A stretch of DNA of 64,000 bases, taken from contig CBDDBH010000020.1 of assembly GCA_965225625.1 (NCBI GenBank), positions 1 to 64,000 of the forward strand, read 5' to 3'. Origin of the DNA: CBDDBH01 sp965225625. GTDB lineage: Bacteria > Pseudomonadota > Gammaproteobacteria > JADZEE01. Shown here piece after piece: positions 28,840 to 37,212 of the stretch (its first letter is position 1; the number at the start of each line of letters is the position of its first letter). Position numbers and translations under genes: made by a program. The notes beneath the pieces were generated by a model. It worked only from the letters and a program-made list of their open reading frames with translations, was not told where the DNA came from and did no database searches.

Positions 28840-29064
28840 TTATCCTTCTCTCACCACCTATGCCTTCTATTGAGTTAAGTGCTACCGACCATGCAGCGGC
28901 AACCTGTTCTTTGTAGTCGTGTGCGTTAATGAATCGAATATCTGCGACCTGTGGACCTTCGTGCGCAATAACACGCAATACCTGGTCTTTTTTCAGCTCA
29001 AAAGCCTTGCTTGAGGCCTTGGGGATAACAAATTCCTCAATCAATTTAAATTTTCATCTGACAT

Positions 29065-29488
29065 GCTGTGTTCTCCTGTTTATCTACTAGTTTTCAGATT
29101 AGCGCCAATTCAACTACCAAACGGATGTACAGCCGATGGATGGAGAGCCCCGGTCACCGTCACAAGACCGAGCGGGAGGCTGAAAGTATTTGGTCCCGAC
29201 AAGACGCGAACCAGGGATAGGAAATTCTATCCGTGCCCGGCAAAGACAGTAGCTGTGTTTGTGGAATTTTCAAGCTCGGCCAGGAATGACGGCGACGAAT
29301 TTTCGTCGGGGCGGGCGTGATGGAAGGGGCTTTGCGCTTATGAAGGGCGCCGTGGCGGATGCCGGATGCGTGAGCGAATGCTCTGGCGGGATGAAGGCGA
29401 GTGAGGTAATGCGCCGGTCGCTCAGGCGCTGTCCGGGACGAGGTGGTAGTGCCGGGGGGCTACGAGCGACGAGCTCCGGGACCGATGA
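29065..29488. other. Gene-free 424-bp interval
   Basis: No recognisable product in any frame. The part after 29280 is GC-rich and open in several frames on both strands, but the peptides have no family resemblance. No repeat detected by eye. Confidence 0.45.
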
Positions 29489-30412
29489 TCAGGGCTCGGC
29501 GCGCTCGAAGGCTGGAGCAACGGATTCGTGGTGTGTGCTCTCGACCGCGCGATGCCCCCACATGCTCGCTCCGCCGACCCCACCCTGGGTATTTTCCACC
29601 CATTTGTCAGCATCAACGCGCAGCCCACCGAACCCGTACTCTACCTGCAGGCCACTAGGTGAGGCCATGTAAAACGAGGTGAGCTTGTCATTGTAGTGCC
29701 GACCAAGACCCACAGTGAGTTGGGCCTCGCCATCGACCACCCGATCCAGGCACCGGCCGACGTCGTCGATGGTGTCGACCTCGACCATCAGGTGATGAAA
29801 ATGATTCTCGCCGTGCCCGTCGATCAGGGCGATCAGGTGCTGGCGTGGGTTCGAGCTCAAGAACGACGCCTGTATCATATTGTGCCTCCCATCACGCTGA
29901 CCGAAGCAGAGAACATTGCAGTAAAAGTCGACGGTTTCCGCGTAGTTTGCCACCAGCATCGTGACATGACCCATTCCCTGGTCGCCAGTAACGAACCCGA
30001 CGCCCAAGGGAGAAACGAACCGGTCAATCGAATCGAGCATAGGCATGTAACCGAGCTCCACCGTTTGACCGGATGGATCCGTAACCCTGCGCAGTTCGAG
30101 AACGCCGCGCTCCTGTGCTGCCGCGCCGGTCACCTCTTCGCCGGACATACCAGCCTTGTCGAGCCGCCCAAGTAGGTCCTCCCACTCAACGCGCCCGCGC
30201 ACCTCCCAACCGACCGCGGCGACCGCACTCTCGCCGGGTTGAAGAATGACACGTGCCATCCGATCATCCATCCGGAACGCATACATACCATCCGGGAGCG
30301 GCAACTTCGACGGCATCATCCCCAACAGATTCTCGGCGTAGGTTCGCCAAGCTTCCATCGCCGACGTCTGAACCACGACATATCCGAGACCTGATATCAG
30401 CGAGTTACCCAT
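29489..30412 (-). CDS. Extradiol dioxygenase, BphC-like (VOC family)
   Basis: A 307-residue protein from the ATG at 30412; an in-frame GTG lies 12 bp upstream at 30424. It has two vicinal-oxygen-chelate repeats. The second, catalytic repeat shows the iron ligands in order: His in MGHVTMLV (about residue 147), His in HFHHLMVEVD (about 210) and Glu in GLQVEYG (about 262). This spacing is typical of 2,3-dihydroxybiphenyl 1,2-dioxygenase and related ring-cleavage enzymes. The last ~40 residues form a polar tail. It is followed (upstream on the reverse strand) by an ACMSD-like amidohydrolase 58 bp away, with the same orientation, so the two are probably an operon that cleaves a catechol and processes the product. 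Intact, in contrast to the extradiol gene at 24.8 kb. Confidence 0.88.
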   Translation of the reverse strand: MGNSLISGLGYVVVQTSAMEAWRTYAENLLGMMPSKLPLPDGMYAFRMDDRMARVILQPGESAVAAVGWEVRGRVEWEDLLGRLDKAGMSGEEVTGAAAQERGVLELRRVTDPSGQTVELGYMPMLDSIDRFVSPLGVGFVTGDQGMGHVTMLVANYAETVDFYCNVLCFGQRDGRHNMIQASFLSSNPRQHLIALIDGHGENHFHHLMVEVDTIDDVGRCLDRVVDGEAQLTVGLGRHYNDKLTSFYMASPSGLQVEYGFGGLRVDADKWVENTQGGVGGASMWGHRAVESTHHESVAPAFERAEP

Positions 30413-30469
30413 ACGATCGGACACTAGACGAAACCAGTGGCCCGTGCAACGGGTCCGGCTCCCGCGGCG

Positions 30470-31474
30470 TTATCTATTGGCAAGTCCAAAGAGCTTAATC
30501 GCATTCAAGCTGGAGATCTTCTCGTGCTCGTCGGCGGGGAGTTGCAACTCATCGAGCATGGCGAAGCCATCGGCCTCATCCCAACCGCCGAAGTTGTCAC
30601 CGACGACCAGTTGGTCGGTGCCGGCGAAGTCAACGAGGAACTTCCGGGCAGCGAGATCGTGCACCAGGATCTCGTAGAACACGTTCTCGCGATACTCGTT
30701 CAGTGGCTTCTGAGCCTTGACGTCCGGTTGGCGAAGTCGTGCCTCTTCGATCCGCCCCGCCTGATAGGGTACGAAACCGCCACCGTGGGTGATGATGACC
30801 TTCAACTTCGGGAAGGCGTCGAACACACCGCCAAGGGTCAGATGGGCATAGGCCACAGCCTCCTGGTAGTTGTAGCCGACGCTCCATGAGAGGTTGTATC
30901 GGTCCTCGGCACCCGACGCCATCGTCAACGGGTAGGGGTGGATGAAGAGCGGGAGATCGTTCGCTTCGATCTCTGCGTACACAGGCCAGAGCCGGTCATC
31001 GTCGAGATCGACGCCGTTGAAATCGCCGGTGCCCACGTTGATGCCCCGCGCACCGAGGTCGACGCTCCGACGGATCTCGGCTACCGACGCTTCGATGTCG
31101 GGTAGCGGGAGCGTGGCCATCCAAAACAGGCGATCCGGATCCTCGGCGCAGTACTTGGACAGCGCGACGTTTTGCACCGAGGCGAACGGAGTGCGGATCT
31201 CGTCCTCAGCCCAGTACAGATAGAACAGTGGGCTGATGGTGATGCCCATTACATCGATCCCCAGCTCGTCGAGCTTGTTCAGGCGCACCCGAGGGTCGCC
31301 CATCCTCGCCAAGCCCTCTACGGTCAACCCGGTGTCGCCGCCGACACGGCTCTCGTAGGGTCCGACCCGTATGCTGGCGCGTCCTCCGGCGTGGGTGACG
31401 ATCTCCGGGCCGTATTTGCCGGCCTGGCCCATCGTTTCGGGCGCGAGGATATGAGCGTGGGTGTCGATGCGCAT
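30470..31474 (-). CDS. ACMSD-like amidohydrolase/decarboxylase
   Basis: A 334-residue TIM-barrel metal enzyme. The start motif MRIDTHAHILAPE has the HxH pair (His6, His8). Later come His in LPLFIHPYP (about 178), His in VIITHGGG (about 229) and Asp in LVVGDNFGGWD (about 295). This pattern matches the 2-amino-3-carboxymuconate-6-semialdehyde decarboxylase family, whose members decarboxylate or hydrolyse ring-cleavage and aromatic acid intermediates. The insert SWSVGYNYQEAVAYAHL is also typical. It would be transcribed first, with the BphC-like gene next. An 84-bp repeat lies just upstream of its start. Confidence 0.88.
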   Translation of the reverse strand: MRIDTHAHILAPETMGQAGKYGPEIVTHAGGRASIRVGPYESRVGGDTGLTVEGLARMGDPRVRLNKLDELGIDVMGITISPLFYLYWAEDEIRTPFASVQNVALSKYCAEDPDRLFWMATLPLPDIEASVAEIRRSVDLGARGINVGTGDFNGVDLDDDRLWPVYAEIEANDLPLFIHPYPLTMASGAEDRYNLSWSVGYNYQEAVAYAHLTLGGVFDAFPKLKVIITHGGGFVPYQAGRIEEARLRQPDVKAQKPLNEYRENVFYEILVHDLAARKFLVDFAGTDQLVVGDNFGGWDEADGFAMLDELQLPADEHEKISSLNAIKLFGLANR

Positions 31475-31499
31475 TGGAACTACTCCTCATCGGTGGTTA

Positions 31500-31583
31500 G
31501 GGATAGAAAAATCAATTCGACTCAATGACGGATTGTAGTCCCGTGGCCGGGAATTTTCGCATTTAATTCGCTCATTGTGGTGC
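31500..31583. repeat. 84-bp direct repeat, copy 1
   Basis: Nearly identical to 33151-33234 (a handful of differences). The shared part includes AAATCAATTCGACTCAATGA and TTTTCGCATTTAATTCGCTC. The two copies flank a ~1.6-kb block containing an IS91-like scrap, a MITE-like element and the broken PhyH gene. Both copies are followed by a transposase remnant. Confidence 0.85.
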
Positions 31584-31739
31584 TTGGCACGCCGAACTGG
31601 TGCTGGTGCGGCGGCGGACGTCGATGTTGCGAGGTGCAATGGGGAATTTCCGGTGTTGTTTGAGGATTTTTCGGATGACGGCGGTGTCATTTTTTAGCGC
31701 GATGACGCGCATGGTGTCGGCACAGTTGGGGCATTGCAT
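31572..31739 (-). pseudogene. IS91-like transposase C-terminal remnant
   Basis: A 55-codon frame on the reverse strand. It contains MQCPNCADTMRVIALKNDTA and then VIRKILKQ, resembling the zinc-ribbon and C-terminal helix (CP-C-G-R-I...VI-ILAHL) found at the end of IS91/IS801-type transposases. The second cysteine pair and everything before it are absent. A remnant only; family assignment tentative. Confidence 0.45.
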
Positions 31740-31756
31740 CGGGTCCACTTCGTAGA

Positions 31757-31909
31757 GCTAACCCGCATATTTCATGAAGGATCCTGGATGCTCGCTGGTC
31801 CGCGCACGCCTGGGTTTCACTCGCATCGCGTGGCGTGACCGCCAGGGATGGCGGAAATGCAGACCATGCACGAGCGTTTGTCTGCCCTTCGTGAAATATG
31901 CGGGCTAGC
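31757..31909. repeat. MITE-like element with 24-bp inverted ends, copy B
   Basis: Left arm 31757-31780 and right arm 31886-31909 match at 22 of 24 positions as inverted repeats (CCTTC-TGAAATATGCGGG core). The ends resemble those of the element at 26452-26702. The 105-bp interior has no reading frame of note. It would be a non-autonomous element mobilised by an unidentified transposase. Confidence 0.6.
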
Positions 31910-31978
31910 GCGTCGAGCCATGATCACCGGTCCTTCGCGAAGTCTCGTCGGGCTAAAGAAAACGTTAAGACTCAGGGT

Positions 31979-32976
31979 TTAGCGCGGCCAAACGCGTGGG
32001 AAGCGTTCGGGTTCGTCGTCGAGCAGTTCGCCGTCGCTGAGCTTGCTGGGCTCTTGCGGCGGTGCGGCACTTCTGTATTTATAGACAACATCGTCGCCCG
32101 CGTAGCGCAAGGTGATCGCGCAACGCGTTCGATCTTCCGTCAAGTTGCCACCGGCGCCGTGCACGGTGCCGAGATGATGCACTATTACATCACCGGGTTG
32201 CGGCTCGTAATACACGATGTCGTATTCGTCCGAATGTGAATCAAAGTCCGGATATTCGAGGCCGGGATCATCGGCTGCCGATACGTTGCTGATAAAGAAA
32301 TTGACTTTATAGATGGTGTGGTCGCGGTGGGATCCTTTCCAATAACGTACGGCTCCCATTTCCTCGAGGCCGGGAACGTACGGCTCCCATTTCCTGCGGC
32401 GTGCGAGGGAATGCGGATACCACACATCTTCATCCCTTCGATGTTGTCGTAGCTTAAATCGTGATGCCAGGCTGTCTTTTCCAGCGTCATCGGCGGTTTG
32501 ATCAGAAGCTGATCTTCGTACAGATTGATCCGATCGGTTCGCATTAGAACCGCTGCGATCTCGACGATGGGCGAGCGCAGCGCCAGCTCTTCGAAAAATG
32601 GATCTAACGTCCAACAATTCGCGATCGAGAGATAGTGGCCGCGTGCGTCCAGCGCAAGCTCCGCGACTTCCTCCAACAGGACTTTACCGGCGAGGTGCTT
32701 AGGCGCTGCCCAATCCAGATCGGGCGCAGTCCAAAGCTCCCCGCCGCGAGAACCACTAACCGCAGAAGAGGCGTCAGCGGCGAGCCCGAGGTTAGTAAAG
32801 TCAACAAAGGAACGCGGCCGGTCTGCGGCGACGCGTTCCGCCGCGCGGGCGACTTCCTGCGCCCATTCTGGATCGATAATCTCACGCAGCCAAATGACTC
32901 CGTCGCGCTCGTAGTCTCGTTTCTCCGCCTCGGTGATCGCACGGGTGAGTTTCATGGGTAATGTCTGAGTGTCCAT
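31979..32976 (-). pseudogene. Phytanoyl-CoA dioxygenase (PhyH) family, broken
   Basis: The frame from the ATG at 32976 encodes DYERDGVIWLREIIDPEW, NLYEDQLLIKPP and the iron-binding HxD in TAWHHDLSYD (about residue 175). Near 32340-32400 the 20-bp stretch ACGTACGGCTCCCATTTCCT occurs twice, 29 bp apart, and the frame is lost. The other frame supplies YWKGSHRDHTIY, the distal His in VIVHHLGTVHGAGGN and CAITLRYAGDD, ending at 31979. Non-haem Fe(II)/2-oxoglutarate dioxygenases of this family hydroxylate varied small molecules. The local duplication is a real structural lesion, so the gene is probably inactive. Confidence 0.8.
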
Positions 32977-33150
32977 ATCTAGGCATCATCCACTTGCAGG
33001 TCATTAACCGAAACCTTCAGCTCATAGTAACCCATCCCAAAGAATACAGCGCGAAGAGAACGCAATAGGCCGTATCGTTGTAATCGCCGAAATCCGGATT
33101 ATGATTCTGAAAACATTGAGTATAGGCAGAATAAGCGACCTTTTACCCGA

Positions 33151-33234
33151 GGGATAGGAAAATCAATTCGACTCAATGACGGATTGTAGTACTGTCGCCG
33201 GGAATTTTCGCATTTAATTCGCTCATTATGGTGC
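33151..33234. repeat. 84-bp direct repeat, copy 2
   Basis: Partner of 31500-31583. Its end runs into an IS256-like transposase fragment. Confidence 0.85.
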
Positions 33235-33345
33235 ATGCGCACCTTATCCATAACTCGCTACAGCTCGCCTCGTGGAAGGAGCGCAAGATGCTTGCCGCGG
33301 CACTTAAACCGATTTACCAGGCCGACAGCGCCCGCGCTTTCGCCT
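33228..33345 (+). pseudogene. IS256-family transposase fragment
   Basis: About 38 codons reading VHAHLIHNSLQLASWKERK and then LAAALKPIYQADSAR. This matches the conserved C-terminal half motif of IS256/Mutator-type transposases (HLIRNSL..VS.KDRK...DLK.IY.A). No other part of the element remains. It is joined directly to a relic of a hyuB 3' end. Confidence 0.65.
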
Positions 33346-33360
33346 TTGGTCAAAATCCTG

Positions 33361-33487
33361 CAAAAATCAACAATGAGATATTGATGGAACTTTCCGAAAA
33401 TCTCGAGATCCGATCCTACGGTTCGGTGGCGCACTACTGTTGCGCGATATCACTGTTGAACTGGACGGGTTCGTGGTAAGCGGCTGA
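33361..33487 (+). pseudogene. Relic of a second hyuB 3' end
   Basis: The sequence encodes NNEILMELSEN, IRSYGSVAHYCCA and then jumps to the last bases of the gene, with the same WTGS/DGFVVSG-coding DNA in a different frame. It matches 13042-13125 and 13329-13374 at ~85-100%, with ~200 bp deleted between two GCGCGA-type microhomologies. This shows that a second hyuB-like gene, or a duplicate of the first, once stood here. Confidence 0.85.
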
Positions 33488-33505
33488 GAAGTTAGACCTA
33501 ATCTC

Positions 33506-34279
33506 CTACATCATTGTGCTTCCGCCGTTGACACTGATCACTTGCCCGGTGATAAAACCTGCTTGCGGGGAGGCCAAGTAATTCACCGCCGAAGCTACTT
33601 CCGATACTTCGGCGGGACGTCCCATCGGAACAACGCTCAAGAACTTCTCGATAAGCGCCGGGTCGTTGCGCTGAAATGCGTCAAAAGTATGTGTCCGGAC
33701 CTCGCTTGGAGCCACGGTATTTACAGTGATACCCGTGCGTGCAAATTCCCGCGCGAGCCCCGTCGTTAGACCGTGAACACCGCCTTTTGCCGCGTTGTAG
33801 GCCGCATGGTCCCAGAGACCATTTCGAACCGAGTCCGCTCCTATGTTGACAATGCGTCCATAGCCTTGATTAAGCATGTGGGGGAGCACGGCACGTGTAC
33901 ACCAGATCGTCGTCCAGAGATTTCGATTGACGGTCTCGTGCAGGGTTTCTGCCGTATGCTCGAGGAACGGCAGAATAACGCCGCCGCCCGCGTTATTGAC
34001 GAGGATTTGAAGTGTACCGAACCTGGCAATCGCCGCCTCGACCATTTCAATGACAACGGCTTGCTGGGAAAGATCGCCAACATGTGCGCTGACTTCCGCC
34101 CCTGAATCTCGAAGCTTTGTGGCCGCCTGCTGCAGCGCATCTTTCTGGATGTCACAGAGTACCAACCTGACACCAGCGACCGCCAACTGTTCGGCAATGC
34201 CATAGCCGATGCCCAAAGCGGCGCCGGTGACTATAGCCACTTGACCCGAGAGCCCGACAGGGCTGCTTTCGGCGGTCAC
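33506..34279 (-). CDS. Short-chain dehydrogenase/reductase
   Basis: A classical SDR of 257 residues. It has the cofactor motif TGAALGIG (about 17-24), D at the end of beta-2 (LVLCDIQ, suggesting NAD(H)), NNAGGG, the catalytic IVNIGADS (a Ser is present) and YNAAK, then GITVNTVAPSEV. The GTG at 34279 is preferred because GGAGG lies nine bases upstream; the ATG at 34288 directly abuts GGAGG, and a longer frame reaches 34339. The C-terminus (ITGQVISVNGGSTMM) is typical. Probably oxidises a diol or alcohol intermediate. Intact despite the decayed surroundings. Confidence 0.88.
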   Translation of the reverse strand: MTAESSPVGLSGQVAIVTGAALGIGYGIAEQLAVAGVRLVLCDIQKDALQQAATKLRDSGAEVSAHVGDLSQQAVVIEMVEAAIARFGTLQILVNNAGGGVILPFLEHTAETLHETVNRNLWTTIWCTRAVLPHMLNQGYGRIVNIGADSVRNGLWDHAAYNAAKGGVHGLTTGLAREFARTGITVNTVAPSEVRTHTFDAFQRNDPALIEKFLSVVPMGRPAEVSEVASAVNYLASPQAGFITGQVISVNGGSTMM

Positions 34280-34454
34280 TCTCCACATCCTCCGTGTCGT
34301 TTTCCTCGACAACTCAAGAAACCTAATGCAAGAGTGCACGATTCGCCACGCGCAGCGGATCTAATCGTCTTGTTCATAATGGTTGAATCGGAGATCAGGC
34401 GTGTTACCCGTCTAACAATTCGCCCTTCGGTGAAACGCGATGAGGTGATCATTG

Positions 34455-34643
34455 CTAGAAAGCGACGAGGTCAGGGCCTTTGAGCTGCAGTGCTGCGCGG
34501 GCTTCCGCCGGGGTAGCAATTTCCAAAGACAATTCCTCCAGAATGCCACGGATCTTCGCGACCTGCTGCGCATTGGTCTCGGCGAGCTTTCCCTTCTCCA
34601 GATACAAACTGTCCTCCAAGCCGACACGCACATGTCCGCCCAT
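34455..34643 (-). pseudogene. BKACE (beta-keto acid cleavage enzyme) C-terminal fragment
   Basis: The 62 codons read GGHVRVGLEDSLYLEKGK, then ETNAQQVAKIRGILEELSLE and IATPAEARAAL. This is the conserved end of the 3-keto-5-aminohexanoate cleavage enzyme family (DUF849). The other ~240 residues are missing. The break point coincides, to within a few bases, with the point where an aldehyde dehydrogenase fragment begins on the other strand. Confidence 0.8.
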
Positions 34644-35247
34644 GAAACGAATCTACGTGCACCGGTCCCGTTACGAGGAATTCACCAAATTGTTTGCCCA
34701 GAATATCGATCAAATTGTAGTGGGTGAAGGGGTGACGATGGGTCCACTGATCTCTCGGGATTCCGTGGGACGTGTTCGTCGCATAGTGGAAGATGTCGTG
34801 GCTTCGGGTGGGACCGCTCAGAAACTCGGGAGGATCGATAATCAGGAAATCTTCGAGAATGGCTACTTCATGCGTCCCACTCTGGTCACGGGCGCTCCGC
34901 AGAGCAGCACGCTCGCTCAGGAAGAACAGTTTGGCCCCGCGATTCCAATATTGCCGTTTGATCTCGACGAGGCAGCAGTCACACTCGCGAATGATACGAG
35001 CTATGGACTTTGCGCGTCCGTATGGAGTTCGAATGAGGAAAGGGCCGTTTCGGTAGCCGAGAGGATTCAGGCTGGCCAGGTCTTCATAAACAATAACTAC
35101 ATGGCCGTCGATCTGCGGGCGCCCTTGGGTGGAATGAAGCAGAGTGGTCTCGGCCGAGAGATGGGACTCATGGGCATTCAGGCCTACACAGAGCCTCATG
35201 TGAGGATCCTCAAGACGGGAGTACCACGCTCACGCAAGGACGCATAG
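34642..35247 (+). pseudogene. Aldehyde dehydrogenase, 5'-truncated
   Basis: About 201 codons covering the C-terminal part of an aldehyde dehydrogenase. The segment begins at KRIYVHRSRYEEF, directly after where the catalytic Cys segment would be, and contains FMRPTLVTG, AQEEQFGPAIPILPF, DTSYGLCASVWS, GQVFINNNY and the GGMKQSGLGREMG motif. The NAD-binding and catalytic residues (~280 residues) are missing, so it cannot be active. It is joined head-on to a BKACE fragment, marking a deletion or inversion breakpoint. Confidence 0.85.
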
Positions 35248-35753
35248 GCTGCCGAATCAATCTGGATCCAGAAGCAGATGGGTGCGGACGAACCGTGTCC
35301 ATCTACTCCTCTTTGCCACGACGAGCGGTCAGAACTCCCCGTGAGATGCGCGTCCGGTCATCGGCCAGTTCCTGGATCGCCTCTTGCGCGGATCACGCCG
35401 TCACCGAACCATGGCTGTCCACGTCGATGAATGGGCAGGTGCCGTGGATCCAGGTGTCGCCATCGGTGAAAACCTGGCACCGCACAGGTTGCGGTCGCGA
35501 CCTGACTAGGCATCCGAAGCAAACGTTGGCATCACGTTTCAACTGTCAATGATGGGCTGGATCTGGCCGATCTGAGAGTCTCGTAACGCGACCTGACTGC
35601 ATCTGCGCGCAACAGGCGCGCTGGCATTGCCAATGAACCGCAACGAACGTTGTCCTCTTAAACCGTTACTATAGTAATCCACAAGATGTTCGTATCTATC
35701 GGAGACGTTGGCGCGGACGACGGTCCAGACAGATGCCTTTCGAGAGGTAGGGG
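35248..35753. other. 506-bp interval without an intact gene
   Basis: It holds the second copy of an 87-bp repeat at 35483-35569. On the reverse strand, 35389-35478 reads FTDGDTWIHGTCPFIDVD and onward, which looks like old coding sequence but could not be assigned. GGTAGGGG near the end serves the next gene. Confidence 0.5.
35483..35569. repeat. Dispersed 87-bp repeat, copy 2
   Basis: Gap-free counterpart of 7100-7186, ~80-85% identical. Confidence 0.65.
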
Positions 35754-37019
35754 GTGATTTCCATCGGCAAACAAGAGGAAAGTGTTTTAGCTCTAATCGA
35801 CGAGCAGGAATTGGTGGATCTCGCAGTTTCCCTGGGAGACATCACCGCGCCTTCGGGTTACGAGCAACCGATGGCGGACTATGTGCTGGGGTGGCTTCGA
35901 CAGCAGGGGTTCGAGGAATCATTTCAGCAGCAGGTGACGGAAGGTCGTTCCAATACCATCGCATTCTTGCGAGGTAGCGGCGGCGGGAAAAGTTTGATCT
36001 TCAACTCTCACATGGACTCCGACATGGACTTGCCGCCACTCCCCGGAGGGCCCATCCCCCCCGGCCCAAAAATCCGCGTCGAAGGCAGGCGCATATTCGG
36101 CAAGACAGTGCAAAACGACAGGGGACCGATGGCGGCGTTCCTGATCGCAGCCAAGGCAATCAAAAACTCGGACATTCCATTGAATGGTGATGTCATCTTG
36201 ACCGCGGTTGTCGGCGAGATCGGCACCGCCCCCATCGACGAATTTCAAGGCCCCAGATTTATCGGCAAAGGCTACGGAACCCGTCACGCCGTGGATCATG
36301 GCATCACCGCGGATTTTGCGCTGGTGGCCGAGACCACGGATTTCGGGGTGACGTGGGTTGAGGCGGGCGCCGCTTACTTCAAGGTGACGGTGGGGGGGAC
36401 ACCATTTTATACGCCGCGCACGCCTGATCGGTCGACGCTGAAGCAGAGCCCCAACCCCATCGTCAGGATGACTTTGGTCATCGAAGCCATCGAGAAGTGG
36501 GCGGCGCAGTACGAGGTGAAGTACACCGTCGACTATGCGGCGGGGACCATGGTCCCGAGAGTCGCGATTGGCGCCATCCGCGGAGGGCACCCTTTCAGTC
36601 CGAGCGTTGGAACCCAGAGCTGCAGTATCTACATCGATGTGCGCGTTCCACCGGATATCAGCTTCGCCCAGGTCGAGCGGGAGTTGAAGCAAGTCGTGCT
36701 GTCTGCAGGATTTGGCGGCGAGGTGCAGATGTATATGGCGCGGCGTGGTTACGAGGGGCAAAACGTCGAACCGTTGGTGGACTCTATTCGCGCGGCACAT
36801 CTTGCGGTGCGAAACAAAAACTGTCCGCCAATATCTACGGCTGAGATCAGTATGTGGCGGGATCTGAACGTTTTCAACGAGGTCGGTATCCCGTCTGCGA
36901 CCTTTGGTTTCCCGAGACGAACGGAAGCCGGTGTGAGCGAGAAGTTCGTAGACATCGACGATCTGGTGGATTGCGCCAGGATGTATGCGCTGGTCGCGCT
37001 GGATATATGTGGCTCTTAG
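35754..37019 (+). CDS. M20-family metallopeptidase/deacylase
   Basis: A 421-residue protein starting at GTG after GGTAGGGG. Metal-site motifs are FNSHMDSDMD (HxD, about residue 84), VQNDRGPM (bridging Asp, about 119) and VVGEIGTAP (Glu, about 147; the usual EE is EI here). The dimerisation lid domain lies at about 200-320, and a late RRTEAGVSEKFVDIDDL segment carries the C-terminal ligand region. Relatives include acetylornithine deacetylase, succinyl-diaminopimelate desuccinylase and carbamoyl hydrolases. The unusually long loop after the HxD (DLPPLPGGPIPPGPK) is notable. The substrate is not predictable. Monocistronic by spacing. Confidence 0.82.
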   Translation: MISIGKQEESVLALIDEQELVDLAVSLGDITAPSGYEQPMADYVLGWLRQQGFEESFQQQVTEGRSNTIAFLRGSGGGKSLIFNSHMDSDMDLPPLPGGPIPPGPKIRVEGRRIFGKTVQNDRGPMAAFLIAAKAIKNSDIPLNGDVILTAVVGEIGTAPIDEFQGPRFIGKGYGTRHAVDHGITADFALVAETTDFGVTWVEAGAAYFKVTVGGTPFYTPRTPDRSTLKQSPNPIVRMTLVIEAIEKWAAQYEVKYTVDYAAGTMVPRVAIGAIRGGHPFSPSVGTQSCSIYIDVRVPPDISFAQVERELKQVVLSAGFGGEVQMYMARRGYEGQNVEPLVDSIRAAHLAVRNKNCPPISTAEISMWRDLNVFNEVGIPSATFGFPRRTEAGVSEKFVDIDDLVDCARMYALVALDICGS

Positions 37020-37212
37020 CTCTTCAAACTGTTGAACCTAGCCATCACGATGCGTGAAGGCAAATGCGCTAGTTGCTGGGGAAAAGATGGCAGGGTGAAA
37101 GCGATAATACGCATCGGGCAAAGGCTCCCGGTGATCAGTCGTTCAGCGCCGATTTATGTTGGACATGTATAATCACCGCGTTGCCGATGGCTACCGGTTC
37201 GAGGAGAAAAAC

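Larger units (their letters stand above)
28063..29064 (-). pseudogene. DUF1989 (urea carboxylase-associated type) gene, broken by internal duplication
   Basis: The ATG at 29064, with AGGAG upstream, gives MSDENL. After an A-run frameshift the frame has the family N-terminus IEEFVIPKASSKAFELKK and EGPQVADIRFINAHDY. A second A-run frameshift at ~28840 follows RRIKN. The middle segment (HDTAQDHMFHGNCSPRIREF, then LEQVGPLLADEHL) is present twice, once at 28617-28839 and again at 28294-28516, with 100 bp of foreign sequence between. A TAG at ~28312 replaces a Tyr codon in EP-Y-GLTMKD. The C-terminus (GTFNLFMPRRIAD to YQIYEFA) ends at 28063. Without the duplication it would be ~230 residues. Clearly dead. 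Confidence 0.85.

Noticed and set aside
29259..29672. 137-codon frame on the + strand
   Set aside because: Low-complexity Arg/Ser/Gly-rich peptide, partly antisense to the BphC-like gene, with no motif.
35295..35552. 85-codon frame on the + strand
   Set aside because: No recognisable product; the reverse strand looks more like old coding sequence, also unassigned.
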